Shown here: positions 6,086 through 6,247 of the stretch, one piece after another
Position numbering within the stretch: position 1 is the first letter of the stretch
Layout: every line of letters starts with the position of its first letter
From: Propionibacteriaceae bacterium
GTDB lineage: Bacteria; Actinomycetota; Actinomycetes; Propionibacteriales; Propionibacteriaceae
NCBI GenBank assembly: GCA_027353565.1
Contig: DAIEHO010000136.1
Coordinates: 1 to 6,247 of the forward strand
Direction: 5' to 3'
DNA length: 6,247 bases
Notes under the pieces: generated by a model
The model's database searches: none
What the model was told of the DNA's origin: nothing
The model's input: the letters and a program-made list of their open reading frames with translations, nothing else
Position numbers and translations under genes: made by a program

Positions 6086-6147
6086 ATGCACCGGGAATGG
6101 ACGGTTGTGCACCTTCTCTCCACCATCCGTGCACAGGTTTGTGCACA
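6086..6147. repeat. Cluster of (A/G)TGCAC boxes, three DnaA-box-like
   Basis: ATGCAC starts at 6086 and GTGCAC at 6107, 6129 and 6141, giving spacings of 21, 22 and 12 bases, close to whole helical turns. Three are extended as TTGTGCACC (6105-6113), CCGTGCACA (6127-6135) and TTGTGCACA (6139-6147). The last is one base from TTGTCCACA, a usual actinobacterial DnaA box. GTGCACAGG occurs twice as a direct repeat 12 bases apart. No dnaA or dnaN is in the window, so function is open. Confidence 0.45.
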
Positions 6148-6166
6148 GGGCTCGGGGGGCTGGGTC

Positions 6167-6247
6167 TCAGCGTGGGCAGGGGATCCCGGGGCGGTCCACC
6201 GCCACGGCGAGTCCTGCGAGGCTTGGGTTGTCTGGGGGCATGCGAAA
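6167..6247 (-). CDS. Possible 3' end of a minus-strand gene entering from the right
   Basis: A minus-strand frame is open from the right edge to TGA at 6167-6169, 26 residues ending VDRPGIPCPR. Third positions are about 77% G/C. It is too short to recognise, and other frames here are open as well, so this is only a possibility. Confidence 0.15.
   Translation of the reverse strand, partial: FRMPPDNPSLAGLAVAVDRPGIPCPR

Larger units (their letters stand above)
5704..6247. other. 544-base intergenic region with no convincing gene
   Basis: GC falls to about 55% over 5941-6120 by my count, against about 70% in the genes. Several frames stay open on both strands here, including plus-strand frames that run off the right edge. 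None shows the G/C-rich third positions of the neighbouring genes, and none starts behind a good ribosome site. What can be seen is listed separately: SPFH start signals, a long hairpin, a minus-strand promoter, a 31-codon frame, a palindrome and repeated GTGCAC boxes. Confidence 0.6.

Noticed and set aside
6086..6147. CRISPR-like repeats or a proven oriC
   Set aside because: Boxes are 6-9 bases at uneven spacing, so not CRISPR; an origin cannot be claimed without dnaA or dnaN or skew data.
5842..6247. Plus-strand open frames running off the right edge (for example from ATG 5842 or ATG 6086)
   Set aside because: All three plus-strand frames are open near the edge, G/C at third positions is low, no ribosome sites are seen, and the first starts in a hairpin loop.
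6240..6247. ATG at 6240 as the start of a next gene
   Set aside because: Only two full codons are visible, and the G run touches the ATG too closely for a normal ribosome site.

Overview
The base composition (roughly 70% GC in the genes, strong G/C preference at third codon positions), the GTG starts and the gene types point to a high-GC actinobacterium. I cannot name the genus. Nothing in the coding part looks like a mobile element; there is no transposase, integrase, CRISPR array, rRNA or tRNA that I can support.

Layout, left to right. (1) Bases 2-1726, plus strand: the 3' part of a gene for a very acidic, Pro/Glu/Ala-rich low-complexity protein. It carries a diverged tandem repeat of about 48 residues and a distinct charged C-terminal tail; its start lies left of the window and its function is unknown. 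(2) 1757-3187, plus: a family 3 glycoside hydrolase of the NagZ type (peptidoglycan recycling), with catalytic and GlcNAc-binding residues in place. (3) 3361-4647, plus: a 12-helix major facilitator exporter of the MFS_3 (EntS-like) group. (4) 4651-5703, minus: an SPFH/band-7 (stomatin-like) membrane protein, convergent with the exporter with only 3 bases between the two stop codons. (5) 5704-6247: 544 bases without a convincing gene.

The genes do not form one operon. nagZ and the exporter each have their own TAGCGT -10 box 6 and 9 bases before a GTG start, the arrangement of leaderless mRNAs. In both cases the TAG of the -10 box is also an in-frame stop, which fixes the start region. Both promoters have a short inverted repeat on or next to the core elements. 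A 10-bp hairpin after nagZ probably separates nagZ from the exporter.

The right-hand non-coding region is the part with most unexplained structure. It falls to about 55% GC over 5941-6120 (hand count). It holds a long hairpin (17 bp, one bulge, 7-base loop, 5823-5864), a good minus-strand promoter (TTGCGG-18-TATAAA), a 31-codon frame between the two, a 22-bp operator-like palindrome, and a cluster of (A/G)TGCAC boxes spaced at about one or two helical turns, three of them resembling DnaA boxes. I read this as a probable small structured transcript plus a protein-binding array, not as a proven system. I saw no multi-gene novel system in the window.
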